NCBI GenBank assembly: GCA_903772945.1
Contig: CAICTM010000066.1
Coordinates: 1-64,000, forward strand
From: Seminavis robusta
Taxonomy: Eukaryota > Bacillariophyta > Bacillariophyceae > Naviculales > Naviculaceae
Direction: 5' to 3'
Length of the DNA: 64,000 nt
Shown piece after piece: positions 1-10,217 of this stretch. The notes below the pieces were generated by a model. The model did not search any database and was not told where the DNA came from. It saw only the letters and a program-made list of their open reading frames with translations. Numbering within the stretch: position 1 is the first letter of the stretch; the number at the start of each line of letters is the position of its first letter. Position numbers and translations under genes: made by a program.

Positions 1-11
1 TCGATTAACTA

Positions 12-778
12 ATGCTGACAATGGCTGCTCGTCTTGTGGTTCTGTATGGTATCGGTGGCTTGTCCGACGTTGGAAGGCATGCCATTTTGGCGGCCTTGGA
101 GCAGCCAACCGTTGAGCACATCACCGTCATCACGGAATACCCCGAGTTGCTCGACGAGGAAAACTGGGAATGCAACTGTCAAGGAGGTCACACCAACCCG
201 TCCAAAGATCATGCGTCCAAGATTAATGTGGTCAAGATCGACAGTTGGCAGAATCAACAAGACAATCTATCGCAACATTTCCAGGGTTGTACTGGGGTGG
301 TCTCTTGCCTGGGCCATCGGCAACCTGGAGTGAAATACCCTCAGCTAATTGAAAGGGGCTTGGTAGCTGCTGCGGCCAGCCAACAAGTCATTCAAGCCAT
401 GAAGGAGGCCGAAGTAAAACGCGTCGTTGCCATGTCCTCCATGGGCATGGGAGAGAACATCCATTGGGCTGGTAAGCTCATGAAGATATTCTTTTGGACA
501 AACACCCGCAAAGCCTACAAGGATCTGCAAGAAATGGAAAAACTCTATCATGCTTCAGATCTGGACTACTTGTTGATCCGCCCCACCGGCTTGGGCGAAG
601 AAGTCGTCCCTGTGGGTGAGTACTTTACACAGGATAAAAAGGGCGTGGATGTGGTTGGGTTGGAACTGGCAAGATGGACTGTGCCCGCTACATGGTCGAA
701 GAAGCACTGCATCCAACGAGGAGTCACACTGGCATAGTCGTCGGAAGTCGTCCAGCTTCAAAGGCAAACGAAAAGTAA
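12..778 (+). CDS. NAD(P)-binding Rossmann-fold (atypical SDR-like) protein, frame disturbed near the 3' end
   Basis: The protein resembles NAD(P)H-binding epimerase/NmrA-like atypical short-chain dehydrogenases. It opens with a hydrophobic strand and a Gly-rich turn (LVVLYGIGGLSDVGRHAI) and has the strand VVSCLGHRQPG, then VKRVVAMSSMGMG and a Tyr/Lys region (RKAYKDLQEMEKL). Substrate is unknown. Translation may start at 12 or, more likely, at the ATG at 21. The uninterrupted frame stops at 737, but from about 671 a different frame reads KMDCARYMVEEALHP and then TGIVVGSRPA, ending at a stop at 776-778. That is the usual SDR C-terminus. One missing base in the A-rich stretch around 670-674 would explain the switch. 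It could be an assembly indel or a real mutation. The upstream neighbour is cut off by the window edge; the next gene converges from the minus strand. Confidence 0.7.
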
Positions 779-1129
779 ACAGCCCTTCTCGTAGTGTTTG
801 CACTACATGTAGCCGTAATACATTAGCCCAATGATTGATTGCAATCTAGTTTCTTTAGCTGTTTCTTTACACGCTCTCTATATGAATGGAGCTATGAATT
901 GGTGCAACCGTGCTTCGGCCAAGCATACTCCCTACTGTGCACGTCAATACACAAGCTGAACCGCTATGACGCCATCTGAGCTATGCCTTTGGGCCCCGCA
1001 TTGTTGTTAGTGTTGTTGGCACTACCAAATAAATTTGGGGGGCACTAATGACTTTGCACGTTGCTGAAGCTGCATCATAGATTAGTAGGACAGACGATTT
1101 ATTTTGCGGCAGTTCTATCACTGCTGGTA
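779..1129. other. Intergenic spacer between convergent genes
   Basis: This spacer carries the 3' ends of the SDR-like gene and of the minus-strand bZIP gene. No gene, RNA or repeat was recognised. Confidence 0.5.
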
Positions 1130-3429
1130 TCAACCCGGAGGCCCATGCCCTGGTGGTCTACTGTCTCCTTGTGGTGGTTGCATCTGTCCTCCTTGGACAG
1201 CCATGAAAGCTCCAGATAGCGTTCCTGCTGCGGAAGGCAAAGGAGGTCCCTGTCCCTGTGCATGGAACTGTGGAACCTGGATATGAAACTGTTGCTGTGT
1301 TGCTGCAAGTATTGTGCCATGGCTTGCCGATCAAGGGGCTGCAGTTGCGCTGGCATTGGCTGTCCCGGTGGAGGAGCTACCGGGGGTTGCATTGGCATGG
1401 ATGGTTGCCCAGGGTATGCCGGCATTAGTTGCATTTGTCCAGGAGGCATTGGCTGCATTTGTCCAGGAGGCGGTGGTTGCATTTGGGCAGGCTGCACTGG
1501 TTGCTGCATAAAGTTCTGGAGAAGATGTTGTTGTGCAAAGAACTGAGCTGGGTTCATTGGTTGGCCTGCAGCAGGTGGAGCTGGGGCAGGCTGTTGAGCA
1601 AAGCTCTGGAGGTGCTGCTGTTGGCCTGTGGAAGCAGGAGGAGTAGGCTGTTGTTGCATTAGTAACAGATGTTGCTGGACGGGTGCTTGTTGTTGCTGTG
1701 TAACTTGCTGTTGCTGTTGTAAGTTGTTGTTGTTGTTGTGTTGTTGTGTGTGCTTGTTGACCACCGCCAACAGCCTGAAGGATATGCTGCGCCATGGCTA
1801 GATTCGGAGCCGGCGCTCCAGGTTGAGGACCCATCTGCATCATTGGAGCCATGGCTGCTGTTATGGCTGATCCAAAAGCCGCCGCCAACGTGTTTGTTAG
1901 GTTGGGGGCGGATGCGAGAGCCGCAAAGGCGTTTCCGTTCGGTTGCAGAGCAGGGTTCTGCGTCTGAGGCGCCATGAACATTGGAAGCAGTTGCTGCATG
2001 GCATTGACGAGGGCTTGCTGCTGTTGTTGGGCCTGTTGCGCTTGTTGGGCCTGTTGCGCTTGCTGAGCTTGTTGGGCCTGTTGCATCATTTGAGCGATCT
2101 GCGGACCAGCGCCTGTGAACAGCTGCATAAACGCCTGCATTTGATCTGGTGGGGCAAACTGCATTTGCGGAGGCTGTTGCGTTGCAACTTGCTGCTGGAC
2201 TTGCTGCGGCGGTTGAAGAGTCTGCTGGCAGGGCAAGCATCTGCTGCAGGCAATCTGCTGCAGTTGTTCGAACGTGTTTGCGGGAGCTGCCGGCACTGGG
2301 GTAGCTGGGTTGAGAGCCTGAGGAACCGGAGGAGGAGGTGCGGAAGGAATTCTGGTTGCAGGCGCTGGCATGGCGGCGCTCATCATTGGACTAGGCATAG
2401 ACACCATGGCTGTTCCCAGCTGTTGTGCTGTTGTTGGTGGAGCTGCTGCTGCTGCTGCTGCTGGAAAGCTCTCTGGTGCTCCTTTTGCTGCTTTTCTTGG
2501 ATGATTCCCCGAACCCTTTCAATTTTCCCCCGTATCTCTGCGTTCTCCTTCTTGAGTCTGTCGTTCTCATCGGTGAGGTTATGGTACTGTTCATTGAGGC
2601 AATCTATCACAATGATCTTCTTGGCCCGTTTCCGTCTCCCATTCAGGCGTTCTCTTAGTCGCTTCTCCTCAAGCTGTGGATCAAGGGCTTCCTGCTTGGC
2701 CGCTTCTTTCTTCTTCCCGGCAGATGCTCCCACCGGCTCACTGCCCTTTCTCTTTCTCTGTCCCCTGCTAAAGTTCGAAACTAAGCCTAGTTCCGCAGAT
2801 GCCGATGCTCGTTTCTGCAAGCTTGCTTCCAGCTCTTCCTCTCTCCGCTTTATTTCTTCCTTGCCTATTCTTCTGCTCTTTGCTGAACCAGACCCTTTGG
2901 CTGGTCCAACTGCTCTGGGCTTCTTATCCTCTTCCTCCTCACTATCCATCTTTAAGCTTGCTCGTCTAGGTCGCTTTCTCTGGGTCCCACTACTTGTTGG
3001 TTCCGAGGATGGCTCTGTCTTGTCTTCTTCTTGTGGCGGTCGTTCGGCGGCATGCTGAGGCAAAGTCGTTGCTTCTTGTTTTTCCTCTTCGCTGTTGGAC
3101 GACGGTACCTGGTCTTCGTGGCTCGAGGATGTTATGGTTGACTGTTCGACCAAAGCTAATCGTTCTTCCTCACTGATGGCAGAGTATTGATCCACAATGC
3201 CGCGCAGGTAGCTCTTTAAGCGCTCGTGGTCTTCGTCGTCTACTGCAGCAGCCTCGTCTTGGGTATTATCATCTACCTCCGCTGCAGGGGGATCCTGGGA
3301 CTCCGCTGCAGGTGGTGGGATCTGATCATTCTCCACCCCGTCGGTGCTCTGCTTGTCCGATGGGCTGTCAGCCATATCTCTCACTTTAGGCGGAAGGAGC
3401 TGGCACGGATGTATGGGTCTATCATTCAA
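1130..3429 (-). CDS. bZIP transcription factor with long Gln/Pro-rich C-terminal region (three frame slips)
   Basis: The N-terminal frame (3429 to about 2400) holds an acidic, Ser-rich region and then a basic-leucine zipper. The basic region is RERLNGRRKRAKKIIVIDCL, with the diatom-type N-x7-[RK] spacing, followed by a short zipper (LNEQYHNLTDENDRLKKENA). It probably acts in the nucleus as a dimeric DNA-binding regulator. The rest is a low-complexity Q/P/M/A-rich tail, likely an activation domain. To keep this composition the reading frame must change three times: near 2410-2470, near 1735-1770 and near 1290-1308. Each change falls inside a CAA/CAG or CA repeat. The last frame (QFHAQGQGPPLPSAAGTLSG, then QMQPPQGDS) ends at a stop at 1130-1132. 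Repeat slippage in the assembly is the simplest explanation; decay or small introns are alternatives. The M at 3372 (MADSPSDK) is another possible start. Confidence 0.72.
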
Positions 3430-6400
3430 GCTGGTAGTGATAGATTACGTATAAAACGTAGACTGGTCGAAGTGTTGTTGGAAAAGCAGATTGAGGGCAG
3501 TTTGAGAGTTGGCTGGTTGTTGCGGTTTGTCGCATTGCGGACACGATGGATAGTCAGAGTCGAACAGTCTTGTCATCACATGTGGAAGGCCTGGCACTCT
3601 ACGCTGTGACAGTGACTCGTCACTCATTTAAGAGCGGCTTTCTGATGCGAACTGATGGGCCCTGATGGCGTCAGTAAGGCTTCCAAGTCCACAAATTCAG
3701 CACTCATACGTCATCCAAGAATGTCTGACCATCTGGGGGGCTGTACTTCGAAGGTACGTCACTTTATGTGGAATCGGAAGCAGATGGCAAAGCAGTTGTG
3801 CGTTGTTGCGAACTTTAGGGCGAGCCAACTCATCAGCACAGATGGCAAAGCATAGCTGCCTGTTTTGAAACGTCTCGTGGACAGCCGGGCTGCTGTGGTC
3901 GGCTCAGAGGACATCCATGCGCGGTTCCAGCGCCGTAGGGGAACTCTTGGCCACCACCTCACCTCCAAGCCTTTCAGCAGAGCTCTACAGCTGCTGAAAT
4001 CGTATGAGCGTATGAAGGCTTGATTGCTACCCATGGTGTCATTTTACTCCTGTCAGTCTTTATAAAAGCCAAGCAATTACTTTCCAGCTGGCTGATACGA
4101 TTTCAGCAAAGAGGGACTGATTTCTTTCTAGCTAGCTCGGAGGAAACATTGCTTCAAGGCGAAGATGTCTCAAGGCAAGGTTGAAGGCAACAACGGTGAT
4201 GGTACAAAGCAACAATTAATTGCTTGAGGATCTAACCGAATTTCAGGCAATACTTGATTGCAGTTTGCAGATGATCAGTTCTGAGGCTTGAGTTGAACCA
4301 ATCACTCCAAAAGAAAAGTGCAAGCAGAGGAATGGTGATGTACCCGTACGTAACAAAAATGAATTCGTATCATATCCCAACAGGGATTGCTTGAGGTGGG
4401 TTTAGCTGGTGGGAGTTGTATTTTGGTTTGGCCCACCAGGAGGCCATACTGTATGCTACACGTGAATACAAGGAAGTCTCCTTGGGCTAGACTGTTATTT
4501 TGGCTTGGAAATTGGCTCTCCATTCTACTATCATACGTCCCGGTCGCTTTTGAAGATTCCATGTCTCTGTCCGACAGCATGAGGTTACATGTTACTAGTA
4601 CAGTACATGCACTAGCTAGTAGTGCTTCAAAATGAATTGGTCTCAATCTTGGAAGGACCCGCGAGGGGTACCGTACAGTACGATGGGTGGTCGGCTAGAG
4701 GGAAAGAGGTCTGGATCTGTTGTCAATAACCAAGCCTGGAATTTATAACTTCACATAGTTACAAATATTAAACTACTCATCTTAGTGGGGGGATATCTCT
4801 TGCAGCCCTCTCCAGCAGAAGCTAGCTAGAAGTGGTACCAATGAGCGATCTGTTGGGTAGTTATCATAATGAGGAGAGGAACATGCAGAACCCTATTTGC
4901 TCCAGCCAACCTCAATCTGACGTCAAAGACTATCATTCATGAGGAGGGCATGGAAGGGTCTGATGTCCTCAGCCTGCTAGATGTATCCCTTCAAAATCAA
5001 CTAAATCAGGAGATAGGGCATGAGTGGCAACTCATGCCCAAATCCTTTGGCATTCCGGCTGGGAGGGTGGGAGAAAGAAAACTTCTGCAGAGGACATGGG
5101 ATGTGCATTCAGGCTGATCAGTGCCAGACGGCTCAACCCATGTCTATGCAGACTCAATCAAGCAGCAGGCAAGATGGATCTTGACAAACAAATATTGTGA
5201 GGCTTGTTTTGGATAGAGTCAAAGCGAGTAACCAAGTCATCTCAATAACTCTAGTCCAAATTATGCCTTGAATCCTTCTCTGCTTTCTGGAACTAGCTAG
5301 CCTTAACCCTGCTTAGCTAGGGCGCGCTTGGTACTATAAACCTTTCATTTCATTCCAAGATGCATTGTATACTTATGTCATCATCGACGAATGGAATAGA
5401 TCAACCGAATGATGGAAAGACACAAACAACAAATACATCTACGAGCCTGTTGCACCGTTGTTGTTCTGCCGATGGGGGTCTGTAACATTTTTGGATTTGT
5501 CGATCTATCCATTTCCCGTGCAGGAACAAGAACTTCCCCAAGTGACAACCGAGGATGAAAATAAAGGACCTTTTTTGGCAGAAAATGTGAGCCCAAAATT
5601 GAGGCGTAGCTTTTAAACTTAGATGGCCGGACTCTCCAGTCCAGCACATGTCTGTTGTGTTGCGACATGTCTTGAGTTTGTTGCCATGCACCAAAGAAAA
5701 TCGCATCCCACAAGTGCATCTATTTCGATCATGTGCGACTGCTGTTGACACTTCCATACGAGACATGGTTGCACGTCATCTCTCATCACAGACAAATTTT
5801 TTCGATTTCTCGACCATGAGTCTCGTTGCGCGAGCATTGGTCTGTTGGAGATGGGATCGATATTTGGGTGCATGTGGAAGATGGCACGAACCACTGTGAC
5901 AGAGGCAACAGATGTCGTCGCAACGGAAGAAGATCCAATCCGAATGGATTAATGAAGACGGCATCTCATCCAACGCGAAGCCGCTCCACCGCTCAAGCAA
6001 ATCAATCGGACATAGGGGATGGGCCGTTCGCTTGCTTCGCCGTTCGCTTTGGACCGTTCAGTCATTGGGTGGTGCGAGTCATCTTCTCATCTGTCATCTG
6101 CCTTCATTCGCTCATCCTCTTCTCCCAACACCATCACACATCTGTTTGCTGGCAAACTTGCGGAGGGAACGGAGGTGTTGCACTCTGCTTGTGAGAGAAA
6201 GCATCTCTTTACAGGTGTTTCAGTGGTCAAAGAGGGCTTCGGCGATTGACGGGGATTTATTGTGCTGCTTTACTTGAGATCGTGGTTTTCTTCTTTTCTG
6301 AAATGTGACTGACTGTGACTTAAAGAAACGGCTTGCCTTTCAGTCCCAATACGGAAAGAAATTGCCGGGCGAGCTTCCTTATTTCAAAATCTGAAGTTTG

Positions 6401-6624
6401 TATGTACTAAAAGTATATTAACCGGACTCATAGAAAATCATTGCGCTTTCGCGACTACTATGATGCATAGGTTCCTGAGGCCATGCACCAGTTTACACTC
6501 TATGACATTGTTACCCATAGTCCACCCTGGGTTTTACACCACTCTTTACACGATGGAACAGTCAAAGGAGGGATCAGGGCAACTTGAAATTTTCATTACC
6601 CATACCTTTCAATGCGTCGGTAGC
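3430..6624. other. 3.2-kb stretch without a convincing gene
   Basis: Only short open frames without family resemblance occur here (for example 3759-4034 minus, 4869-5117 plus, 5912-6277 plus). The 5' flank of the bZIP gene lies at the left. The words CTAGCTAG and GGTACC recur, as elsewhere in the spacers. No terminal repeats or RNA genes were recognised. Confidence 0.4.
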
Positions 6625-6627
6625 TAA
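6625..6627. other. Left target-site duplication TAA of the Harbinger element
   Basis: TAA directly abuts the left inverted repeat and is matched by TAA at 10169-10171. Three-base T-W-A duplications are the family signature of PIF/Harbinger. Confidence 0.85.
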
Positions 6628-6664
6628 GGCCGGTCTCTACCCAAGCGACTAAAGTAGCGACTAA
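6628..6664 (+). repeat. Left terminal inverted repeat of the Harbinger element
   Basis: This 37-bp repeat starts GGCCGGTCTCTACC and ends CGACTAA. It matches the reverse complement of 10132-10168 except at three positions (repeat positions 15, 16 and 31). Confidence 0.9.
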
Positions 6665-6705
6665 GCCATATTTCATAGTTTAGTCGATAGTTTAGTCTCT
6701 GGGGT

Positions 6706-6716
6706 GGTGTCTACCC
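6706..6716 (+). repeat. Inner inverted repeat (left copy)
   Basis: GGTGTCTACCC followed by AAGCGACTAAA is a near copy of the terminal repeat placed 78 bp inside the left end. Its mirror copy GGGTAGACACC is at 10063-10073. Confidence 0.7.
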
Positions 6717-6972
6717 AAGCGACTAAACGTCGTACGGACTAAAGGCTTTAGTCAAAACGTTCGTTCACCGACTAACGGGAGGCTGGTTAGTCCATGAGCG
6801 AGCGTAAGGACTAAAGCTTGTTTAAGAACTCTTTAAGAATGAATCAATCTTCAATCAGCCTCATTGCACAGCCTCAACAACAGAGGCATCTACTTGCCCA
6901 ACAAGCCAAGCTGTAACTCAACCTTTAGTCACTGCGTTTAGTCAAGCCACTATACTCTTCGTTATTATTATT

Positions 6973-8349
6973 ATGTCGTCCTCATCGGATTCCGACTCTT
7001 CCAGGGAGGCATTGGATATCGTCATGGGAATGGCCGATACCACTGTAATGTTGGCTACGGATGATTACGATGGCACACCACAGCCCATGGTTGACCACCG
7101 TCTTCTGCCAAGGAAACCTTGGAAGCAATACAACCATGCCAGAGCTTTCCGGTGTATTCTAGACGACTATCTTGGACCGGTCCCTACATTTGATTTCAAG
7201 GAATTTGAGGATATCTACCACATCAGCCGTCCTCATTACCAGAGATTGAGAGAAGATGTCATGAATTTGGGTCATGACTTCTACATTGGGTCCACTAACG
7301 CTTTCGACCGGCAGGTATCATGTTTGGACGCACGTCTATTGATGCCGTTGAAATGTTTGGCATACGGTGTTCCCGCTCAACCATTCCGTGACTATTTCCA
7401 AATGTCGCAGACCTTTGCAAGGGATTGCCACAGTAACTTTGATGACATCCTGGCTCATTTGTATCAAGACGAGTACCTTGGTTTTCCGACTGCCACTGAT
7501 TTACGAAATATTTTCAATCTTCACTTGGCGGCCCACGGTGTTCCTGGAATGCTTGGAAGTCTTGACTGTATGCACAATCGCTGGAAGCAGTGCCCAATTG
7601 AATGGCAAGGAGCTTTCCAAGGAGCGAAAAAGGTCCCTACCCTGGTTCTGGAGGCAATGTGCAATTACAATTTATTCTTCTGGCATGCTTCGTTCGGCTA
7701 TGCCGGAACACTCAATGACATAACAATTTTTGACATGTCGCCTCTGCTGGAAAACATGCTCAGCGGGAAGCTTACCGATCTCGAGACTATTGGTGGTGTC
7801 GTCCCTTTTGATATTGGCAATGAAGAATTTCCACAGATGTTTATTTTGGTCGATGGTATATACCCACAATACTCCCGTTTTGTCAAGACTTTATCCGAGC
7901 CAATTTTGGATTGGGAGAAACAATATTCCGCTTGGCAGGAGGCGGCTAGGAAGGACATCGAACGGGCATACGGTGTGATTCAGGCCAAATTCCAATATAT
8001 GGCTCGTCCATTCCTGGATTTGGAATTGCGCAAAATTGGAACCCGTGTCAACACCTGCCTCATTCTCCACAACATGTGTGTTGTGGATCGGGTGATGGGA
8101 GATGTGAGGGCCAAGTACGATCCAAGTGTCACTACAGTTGATCAAGAAATTGTCATTGATGTGCCGCCTGACAGACAAACCGTCCAAAAACTAGTAGAGG
8201 AGCCACCCGAGATTGGTTGGGAGGAACAACCAAGGAGTGTTCGAGATACTATGATTCGTAGGCAACAGTGGCATTCGCTGATGGATATCACAGAGCATGA
8301 GCGTCTACATGTGGCTCTTGTAGAATTTAAAACTGGACACAAACTATAG
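6973..8349 (+). CDS. PIF/Harbinger DDE transposase
   Basis: This 458-residue nuclease is of the plant-transposase type (DDE superfamily endonuclease) and cuts and inserts the element. The catalytic landmarks are visible: first Asp in LGSLDCMHN (about residue 199), second Asp in FGYAGTLNDITIFD (about 249), a strand FILVDGIYP, and the Glu in DIERAYGVIQAKFQYMARP (about 330), the equivalent of the usual ERAFGVLK box. A typical terminal LILHNMCVVD follows. The N-terminus is Ser/Asp-rich. The start at 6973 follows an ATT repeat and has no competing upstream ATG in frame. No internal stop or frame change is seen, so the gene looks functional. It faces the SANT-like gene tail to tail with an 81-bp gap. 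Confidence 0.93.
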   Translation: MSSSSDSDSSREALDIVMGMADTTVMLATDDYDGTPQPMVDHRLLPRKPWKQYNHARAFRCILDDYLGPVPTFDFKEFEDIYHISRPHYQRLREDVMNLGHDFYIGSTNAFDRQVSCLDARLLMPLKCLAYGVPAQPFRDYFQMSQTFARDCHSNFDDILAHLYQDEYLGFPTATDLRNIFNLHLAAHGVPGMLGSLDCMHNRWKQCPIEWQGAFQGAKKVPTLVLEAMCNYNLFFWHASFGYAGTLNDITIFDMSPLLENMLSGKLTDLETIGGVVPFDIGNEEFPQMFILVDGIYPQYSRFVKTLSEPILDWEKQYSAWQEAARKDIERAYGVIQAKFQYMARPFLDLELRKIGTRVNTCLILHNMCVVDRVMGDVRAKYDPSVTTVDQEIVIDVPPDRQTVQKLVEEPPEIGWEEQPRSVRDTMIRRQQWHSLMDITEHERLHVALVEFKTGHKL

Positions 8350-8430
8350 TTATTGAATTAAACCTCGGTATAGTTTTTTGGGTGGCTCCATGTTCCACTA
8401 TTGTCTTCCTGTCGATATACGGTGGCGGCA

Positions 8431-9856
8431 TTAGGACGAGTCGGAATTGTCATCGGCCACTCCTTTTTCACTTACTTCTCTATTGGCGGCAGCGGCAGTG
8501 GCAATGGCAGTAGCAGCCGCGGCAGTGGCAGTAGCAGCCGCGGGATCTGTCATGGAGGAATCAGGGCTGTCAGGGCTCTTGCCCTCTTCTGTCTCGGTGA
8601 TATGGGGATCAAAGACGGGCCACTCGGTCAAGTGGGGAATGCAATTGCGATGATTGAAAGCTTCATTATTCTCCTCATTGTACCGTTTAGTCTGGGCCAC
8701 TCTGTAAATCGGCTACAAAATCGCTGTTTCACCTTTGAAGCTCATTAACTCCTTTTCAGCTTGACTTCCTCTATTAAGCCCAATGCACTTATTTGAAGAG
8801 CTACTTCTCCTCTTTCAGGAGACGTTCTGGTGACTAAAATCAACCAAATATCAAGCAAGTTACAGGTCTATACATAAAGGTACTAGAGGTGCGACGAAAT
8901 AGCCATTCGAGCTACAGTGATAGTGTACCGGTGGTGAGGGGAAAGGAGCACTGGATCGATTCCTGAATAATACTCAAACGGCTATTTTATCGCTGCTATA
9001 TTATCTACAGCCATAAGTACATACGAAAATATCGAAACGTTCAATTAAGTACCGGAGTTTGCCATCTATTTTTTAGTACCGGTGAAATAAAACAGCAATA
9101 AAATTGCTGGTGCGTGTGGCCAAGACTAAACGATAGCTCCACGGCAAAATCAATGTAGTCCTCCTCTGAATTGAATCCAGTACGGTGCTCGGCATGGGCC
9201 CGACGGTAACAAGCCATGAATTTTCGGCAGCGTCCCGCAATCAAATTCCAACGGCGACGGAGCTGGTCAGCGGCTCGTGTTACATAGATAGTGTTACCTT
9301 CGTTATCAGGTTCAGCCTCTTGGTCAAGCAGTTTGTTGTATTTTGGAGCAACTCGATTCTTCCAGAAGTCTCCTCTCTTCATACCAGTGCCCTTCATGCT
9401 CTGTGTGGCACTGATGAAGGCACGGCACAATCGTTGATCCTCAAAATCATCAAAATTCGAACCACGCTTGCGCTGGGACTTGCCCTCGCCCTTGTCATCA
9501 GCGACAGCTGTCGTCTTCTTGACTTTCTTTTTGTTGTTGCCGCCTTTGCCGCCTTTGCCGCCTTTGCCGCCTTTGCCACAACGAGGTCTCTTCTTGGCGG
9601 TGGCAGGCTTGGTGGTAACCTTGGCGACGGTCTTATGCCGAGGAGATCTCCTCAATGGTTTACTGACTCTATCCAAAAGCTCCTTTCCAAGGGCTGCAGT
9701 GTCCATACTCTCATCATCGTCCTCATCGTCATCATCATCGCCATCATCAGAGGCTACTTCCTCTCGTTCTTTCAGCAGTACCTCCTCTTCCTCTTCTTCC
9801 TCCCCAACAGAGGGAACCTCCGCCTCTTCACTAGCCTTCTTCTTGGTGTTGGACAT
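8431..9856 (-). CDS. Harbinger second protein: SANT/Myb-like DNA-binding partner, one predicted intron
   Basis: Harbinger elements need a second protein that binds the ends and brings the transposase into the nucleus. The N-terminus is acidic (runs of E and D), followed by Arg/Lys-rich stretches usable as nuclear signals and a GKGGKGGKGG repeat. A trihelix-like SANT domain then reads FDDFEDQRLCRAFISATQ, KRGDFWKNRVAPKYNKLL and LRRRWNLIAGRCRKFMACY. The continuous frame would run to a stop at 9041 with a non-family tail. Splicing from the GT at 9131 to the AG at 8702-8703 (430 bp) keeps the frame and adds AQTKRYNEENNEAFNHRN then LTEWPVFDP, the expected end of this domain. That gives 331 residues with stop at 8431. 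The intron is inferred and untested. Confidence 0.82.
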
Positions 9857-10062
9857 GGTCTATCAGTGCAGTAATAACAATAAAGCTAGCGAAATGAACA
9901 AGAGGCTAGCTAGCGAAATGGCAGCGAAATCGTTGGCTAGCGAAATCCAAAACGAAAACGTTGGTTAGTCGAAACGTTTAGTCGATCGTGGTAGATAACG
10001 TTTTCTTAAAGTTTGTACTAAAATATCGACTAAACTGGATAGTTCAAGATTTAGTCCGTGGC

Positions 10063-10073
10063 GGGTAGACACC
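10063..10073 (-). repeat. Inner inverted repeat (right copy)
   Basis: GGGTAGACACC is the mirror of GGTGTCTACCC at 6706-6716 and lies 95 bp inside the right end. Confidence 0.7.
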
Positions 10074-10131
10074 TCCGTAACTAAAGGGTACGGACTAAAT
10101 CTGCGACTGAACAAGGTGCTAAAGTACTCCT

Positions 10132-10168
10132 TTAGTCCCTACTTTAGTCGCTCCGGTAGAGACCGGCC
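10132..10168 (-). repeat. Right terminal inverted repeat of the Harbinger element
   Basis: Its reverse complement begins GGCCGGTCTCTACC and matches the left repeat over 34 of 37 positions. It is followed by the TAA duplication at 10169-10171. Confidence 0.9.
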
Positions 10169-10194
10169 TAAGCACAGTATTACTGGCTTCATCC

Positions 10195-10217
10195 ACATTA
10201 TTATTATTATTATTATT
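10195..10217. repeat. ATT trinucleotide microsatellite
   Basis: A run of about seven ATT units lies between the Harbinger end and the thioesterase-like gene. Confidence 0.8.

Larger units (their letters stand above)
6628..10168. mobile_element. PIF/Harbinger DNA transposon, 3,541 bp, looks whole
   Basis: The element has 37-bp terminal inverted repeats beginning GGCCGGTCTCTACC, with three mismatches between the ends, and is flanked by the 3-bp TAA duplication. It carries the two genes expected of the superfamily: a DDE transposase on the plus strand and a SANT/Myb-like DNA-binding protein on the minus strand, arranged convergently. Both subterminal regions (about 6650-6960 and 9960-10150) are packed with GACTAAA/TTTAGTC words and hold a second, inner inverted repeat. 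The open frames, matching ends and intact duplication suggest a young, possibly autonomous copy. It lies immediately upstream of the thioesterase-like gene. Confidence 0.92.

Noticed and set aside
3759-4034. Minus-strand open frame with two similar segments (repeated ATGGCAAAGC word)
   Set aside because: The repeat is only about 10 bp long and the frame has no family features.
4869-5117. Open frame of 82 codons
   Set aside because: Short, isolated, without recognisable motif.
5912-6277. Overlapping open frames in the spacer before the Harbinger element
   Set aside because: Several frames are open at once, which points to chance; no family resemblance.
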